A DNA stretch of 23,255 bases from an uncultured Prevotella sp. Lineage in GTDB: Bacteria; Bacteroidota; Bacteroidia; Bacteroidales; Bacteroidaceae. The notes below the pieces were generated by a model, which did no database searches, had not been told where the DNA came from, and worked only from the letters and a program-made list of their open reading frames with translations. Shown here piece by piece: positions 20,806 through 23,255 of this stretch (the stretch's first letter is position 1; each line of letters starts with the position of its first letter). The DNA is taken from the NCBI GenBank assembly GCA_900554835.1, contig USJD01000038.1:1-23255 (forward strand), read 5' to 3'. A program made the position numbers and the translations under genes.

Positions 20806-21873
20806 ATGAAGAATGATATAAGATTTATTTTGGAGCGCTATCATGCCGGTGGAGCCAACCGCTATGTCTGTCCTCAATGCGGACGCAAGAAGTGCTTTAC
20901 CCGGTATGTGGATCTGGAAACGGGCGAGTATGTGGCTGATGAATGTGGTAAATGCGATCATACGGCATCGTGTGGCTATCATTATCCACCGCGTCAATAT
21001 TTCCATGATCATCCGGAGCTAAGCTGCAAGAAAGATTACCAGACGGAATATGTAAATGGTAAACCCTTGCTGGGATTGGGAAACAGGCATCAGTGGGCAG
21101 ATGAAGCCCGAAACAGAGAGATGCTTTCCCGTAAGAGCAGATTGCTGGTGCAACCTCAGGATAGGCGACAGACCGAGTTCTTCAGCCCCGAATGGGTACA
21201 GAAGGCAATGCTGAGACCGAGTGCTTTCAGCATGTGGCTTGAAGGCCTGAATGTCGGTGGTGATGCCCGGCAGGTGATAGCCGATTATTGTGTGGGAGGT
21301 ACTGCCCGAGACGTCATTGTGCAGGGTGTGAATTATGGAAGAGCAGTTGTGTTCTGGCTGATTGATGAACAGCAGCGGGTGCATGATGCCAAGCTGATGG
21401 CTTATCGCAATGACGGTCATCGGGTGCAGGGATGGGCCAACACCATGCGTTCCATCTGTGAACGTTCTCATGTAGGACCGCAGCTTCAGGATACGGAAAA
21501 GGTGCTCTTTGGACAGCATCTGCTTCCCCGCTATCCCGATAAGACGGTATGCATCGTGGAGAGTGAGAAGACATCGCTTATCTGTGCCTGCCGCTATCCA
21601 CAGTTCCTATGGCTGGCAACGGGCGGATGTGGCAATCTGCAGACCGATAAGCTGCTCCCCTTGCTGCATCGGCGACTCGTGGTTTATCCCGATAGCGGAG
21701 AGTATGATAAGTGGAAGGAGCAGATGGCGAAGAGCGGATGCTGGGATTATCGGGTAGTGGACTTCATGGAGCAGTTTGAGGCGAACACCGATATTGCTGA
21801 TATCCTGTTGGGTGAGGCTCAGCAGAAACCCGAAATCCTGCTGCCTCCTCCTTCTGATGTCTGTCCCTTCTAA
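20806..21873 (+). CDS. DUF6371-type primase-like protein (Zn-ribbon plus Toprim-like)
   Basis: The 355-aa protein starts with a zinc ribbon: CPQC (22-25), C30, CGKC (47-50) and C56. The second half resembles a Toprim fold: VCIVESEKTSLICACRY has the conserved Glu, WLATGG the following strand, and LVVYPDSGEYDKW an Asp-rich motif. This layout is like DnaG-type primases and matches the DUF6371 proteins found next to RepA-like ATPases in Bacteroidetes. Primer synthesis is inferred, not shown. It is separated from the ATPase gene by the GTATCA array, and from DUF4248 by a gap with two dyads. Start ATG 20806 follows an AT-rich stretch with no strong Shine-Dalgarno, usual for the phylum. Confidence 0.78.
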   Translation: MKNDIRFILERYHAGGANRYVCPQCGRKKCFTRYVDLETGEYVADECGKCDHTASCGYHYPPRQYFHDHPELSCKKDYQTEYVNGKPLLGLGNRHQWADEARNREMLSRKSRLLVQPQDRRQTEFFSPEWVQKAMLRPSAFSMWLEGLNVGGDARQVIADYCVGGTARDVIVQGVNYGRAVVFWLIDEQQRVHDAKLMAYRNDGHRVQGWANTMRSICERSHVGPQLQDTEKVLFGQHLLPRYPDKTVCIVESEKTSLICACRYPQFLWLATGGCGNLQTDKLLPLLHRRLVVYPDSGEYDKWKEQMAKSGCWDYRVVDFMEQFEANTDIADILLGEAQQKPEILLPPPSDVCPF

Positions 21874-21881
21874 ACATAAGG

Positions 21882-21923
21882 TTTACGCTCCGTAAGTATC
21901 ATCTTTACGAGGCGTAAGTATGA
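21882..21923 (+). repeat. Two 20-bp direct repeats, each with a TTACG-N3-CGTAA dyad
   Basis: TTTACGCTCCGTAAGTATCA (21882-21901) and TTTACGAGGCGTAAGTATGA (21904-21923) match at 16 of 20 positions, 22 bp apart (two helical turns). The first includes another GTATCA, linking it to the array upstream. Probably protein-binding sites upstream of DUF4248. Confidence 0.75.
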
Positions 21924-21967
21924 GGGTAATAATTTTATTCATTGTGTAATTTCAAAAGATTGATAAT

Positions 21968-22189
21968 ATGACAGAATTTAAAGTCAGAGCCTATGGCAAG
22001 TCTGAGCTTGCCTGGCTTTATTTTCCAGCAGCCAATTCGGCTCATACGGCAGTGAATCACTTGATGGCTTGGGTACGTCGCAACCCGGATCTCGTAAATG
22101 GACTCCATAAGTTAGGCTATCGTAAGTCGGCCAAGTTTTTCACTCCTAAGGAGATAGCTCTTATCATTGATTATCTGGGTGAACCATAA
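21968..22189 (+). CDS. DUF4248 domain protein
   Basis: The 73-aa protein matches DUF4248, a Bacteroidetes family: FKVRAYGKSELAWLYFP near the start, a helical AVNHLMAWVRRNPDL segment, and LGYRKSAKFFTPKEIALIIDYLGEP at the end. The function is unknown; a small helical, possibly DNA-binding fold is plausible. It is regularly seen beside HU-HIG and DUF6371 proteins, as here. It has no signal peptide or membrane segment. The gap upstream holds two dyads, the gap downstream two direct repeats and a promoter, so it may be its own transcription unit. Confidence 0.85.
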   Translation: MTEFKVRAYGKSELAWLYFPAANSAHTAVNHLMAWVRRNPDLVNGLHKLGYRKSAKFFTPKEIALIIDYLGEP

Positions 22190-22204
22190 GAAAATCCTTA
22201 TAAA

Positions 22205-22233
22205 GTATGCTATCTCACGCAACGTATGCTATC
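22205..22233 (+). repeat. Direct repeat GTATGCTATC x2, candidate operator
   Basis: GTATGCTATC at 22205-22214 and 22224-22233, 19 bp apart, lies 26-54 bp upstream of the HU-HIG -7 element, where a regulator would bind. Confidence 0.6.
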
Positions 22234-22258
22234 GTCTGAATGACCCTTCAAAATGTTG

Positions 22259-22266
22259 TATCTTTG
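22259..22266 (+). promoter_or_regulatory. -7 element for the HU-HIG gene
   Basis: TATCTTTG fits TAnnTTTG. The transcript would begin close to the 22271-22289 hairpin and have a leader of about 115 nt. Confidence 0.65.
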
Positions 22267-22270
22267 CTAT

Positions 22271-22289
22271 GTAAACCAAAGGGGTTTAC
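22271..22289 (+). promoter_or_regulatory. 5' leader hairpin of the HU-HIG transcript
   Basis: GTAAACC (22271-22277) pairs perfectly with GGTTTAC (22283-22289) around AAAGG. Lying almost at the transcript's 5' end, it could stabilise the mRNA or act in regulation. Confidence 0.6.
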
Positions 22290-22292
22290 TCG

Positions 22293-22346
22293 ATGAAACT
22301 CTCTGACGGACAAGGCGATGGATCCTATGCCTTTGAAGGAAAATAG
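22293..22346 (+). CDS. Possible 17-aa leader ORF upstream of the HU-HIG gene
   Basis: ATG 22293 opens a 17-codon frame (MKLSDGQGDGSYAFEGK) ending at TAG 22346, between the leader hairpin and the HU-HIG gene. No strong ribosome site is visible. It may be a leader peptide or chance; its placement after a perfect hairpin in a short leader is the only support. Confidence 0.25.
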   Translation: MKLSDGQGDGSYAFEGK

Positions 22347-22388
22347 AGATGTGGATTTGACAGTAATTAACTAAAAATTTTGAAAGGT

Positions 22389-22922
22389 ATGATTAAGTAC
22401 GTTTTGAAGCAGAACAAGAACAAGAAGAGTCTTGCTTTTGGTAAGTGGTATGCTTTCCCTGTGGTAGAAGAGACGATGGATTTGGCAGGACTCGCCAAGC
22501 ACATGGAGGAGCACAATACGGGATTCACTGAGGCGATGTGCCTGGGCATGATGACTGCCATGGTGAAGTGTATCAAGGAGCAGCTCCTGGCTGGTAAGAA
22601 TGTGAAGATTGACAACCTTGCCATCTTCAGCGTGGGTATCCGCAATAAGGAGGGAGCCAAGACTGAGGCTGAATTTACTGCGGCAAACAATATTGCCGGT
22701 GTAAAACTCAGAGCCCGTGCTACCGGTACTTTGAGCAATGCCAATCTTAACACTTCGGCAAGTGTTAGAAGAGCCAGCAATGTAGTAGTTTCAGGTTCTG
22801 GCAGTGGTACTGGTAATGGAGCCGACAGTAACACCATTGGTGGTAATACGACTACTGGAGACAACAGTCAGTCAGGTGGAAGTTCTACAACTGGTGGCGA
22901 TACCGACTACGAACTTAAATAA
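22389..22922 (+). CDS. HU-HIG family DNA-binding protein
   Basis: The 177-aa protein begins with the extended HU-related (HU-HIG) domain of Bacteroidetes: SLAFGKWYAFPVVEETMDLAGLAKHMEEH, a helical AMCLGMMTAMVKCIKEQLLAGKNVKIDNLAIFSV (about 50-81) typical of HU/IHF dimerisation and DNA-arm sequence, and a beta-arm region to about 120. Members bind and bend DNA, often within mobile or capsule loci. The C-terminal 45 residues are Ser/Gly/Thr/Asn-rich and probably disordered, longer than in most members. ATG 22389 is preferred to TTG 22380: GAAAGG lies just upstream. It has its own promoter and structured leader and ends at a terminator shared with thiH. Confidence 0.9.
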   Translation: MIKYVLKQNKNKKSLAFGKWYAFPVVEETMDLAGLAKHMEEHNTGFTEAMCLGMMTAMVKCIKEQLLAGKNVKIDNLAIFSVGIRNKEGAKTEAEFTAANNIAGVKLRARATGTLSNANLNTSASVRRASNVVVSGSGSGTGNGADSNTIGGNTTTGDNSQSGGSSTTGGDTDYELK

Positions 22923-22959
22923 AGCCTTCTGAGGTTTATGAATGTGACTTGAAAATCAA

Positions 22960-23000
22960 AAAATCCTCGTCCGATATAGAAACGGACGAGGATTTTTTTT
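22960..23000. terminator. Bidirectional terminator between HU-HIG and thiH
   Basis: Bases 22960-22973 pair perfectly with 22983-22996 (14 bp, loop ATATAGAAA), with A-rich sequence on the left and T-rich sequence on the right. It would end both convergent transcripts; the thiH stop lies in the T-run. Confidence 0.92.
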
Positions 23001-23255
23001 ATCCAACTTTCTCTTCTTTTCCGAGATTTCCGAAGAAGTCGAATGAGGCATCCCAGTCTTTCCAGACTGGTTCTCTGCCTATTTCCTTCAGTCTCGCATT
23101 GATTACCTTGGCGGTACGCTCATCGCTCACGGTGAACTGCTCCAGCGCCTGAGGATAAGTATGATAACCACCTGGATTTACCTTGGATTCAGCCGACATG
23201 GTGGTGACACCGAGGGTAGCCATGTTGTCGCGGATGTAGGCTGGCTCACGGGTAG
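22999..23255 (-). CDS. thiH: 2-iminoacetate synthase ThiH, C-terminal part (cut by window edge)
   Basis: The minus-strand frame is open through the right edge, so its start is outside the window; the ATG at 23223 is internal. The visible 85 residues (TREPAYIRDNMATLGVTTMS, then KVNPGGYHTYPQALEQFTVSDERT and EPVWKDWD) match the C-terminal end of ThiH. ThiH is a radical-SAM enzyme that cleaves tyrosine to dehydroglycine for thiazole synthesis in thiamine biosynthesis. The radical-SAM Cys motif lies in the missing part. A short tail (ASFDFFGNLGKEEKVG) extends past the usual WKDWD end. It is convergent with the HU-HIG gene and marks the return to core chromosome. Confidence 0.92.
   Translation of the reverse strand, partial: TREPAYIRDNMATLGVTTMSAESKVNPGGYHTYPQALEQFTVSDERTAKVINARLKEIGREPVWKDWDASFDFFGNLGKEEKVG

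Overview
This 23.3-kb stretch looks like a metagenome-derived contig. Almost all of it (about 2.13 kb to the right end) reads as a Bacteroidales genome, most likely Prevotellaceae. The evidence is the ileS / TraR-DksA-like / lspA / DUF4296-lipoprotein order, repeated TAnnTTTG-type -7 promoter elements, a HU-HIG/DUF4248/DUF6371 cluster, and codon use. The first 2.1 kb is different: an M18 aminopeptidase followed by murB and rapZ is a Firmicutes (Lachnospiraceae-like) order. It is joined in frame, inside rapZ, to the C-terminal third of a Bacteroidales isoleucyl-tRNA synthetase. The simplest reading is an assembly chimera. A second, weaker change in codon use lies inside the M18 gene near base 440.

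Layout: 1-2126, Firmicutes-like M18 peptidase (5' end missing), murB and the rapZ N-terminus. 2127-8469, housekeeping Bacteroidales genes: ileS 3' part, a TraR/DksA-like protein without cysteines, lspA, a DUF4296 lipoprotein, a small unknown protein, nadC and a C69 peptidase. 8470-8940, gene debris: an Ala-rich C-terminal remnant and half a receiver domain, with a strong terminator. 9033-12993, a MATE transporter convergent with an AraC regulator that is divergent from a PLP beta-eliminating lyase. The shared promoter region carries three copies of a short repeat.

13.0-19.2 kb is an AT-rich accessory or defence-like island. It holds five 23-bp tandem repeats; a two-gene operon of a Panacea/SocA-type antitoxin and a GNAT-like protein (candidate toxin-antitoxin pair); a DUF4143 ATPase gene cut down to its C-terminus exactly at the end of that operon; and, on the minus strand, an EcoRI-type adenine methyltransferase overlapping a DUF262-HNH protein (candidate restriction-modification or defence pair). 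That pair is preceded by a roughly 340-nt leader with a large nested stem structure. An unrecognised 371-aa protein closes the island.

19.2-22.9 kb is a replication-like cassette: a small protein, a RepA/DnaB-like helicase ATPase, a Zn-ribbon/Toprim-like DUF6371 protein, DUF4248 and a HU-HIG protein. Between helicase and primase-like genes lie twelve exact copies of GTATCA/TGATAC in about 200 bp, often 10-11 bp apart, which looks like an iteron origin or multi-site operator. The window ends inside thiH (minus strand), convergent with the HU gene across a bidirectional terminator.

The most promising undescribed items are the structured leader with its methyltransferase/DUF262-HNH operon, the Panacea/GNAT pair, and the GTATCA array between the helicase and primase-like genes.
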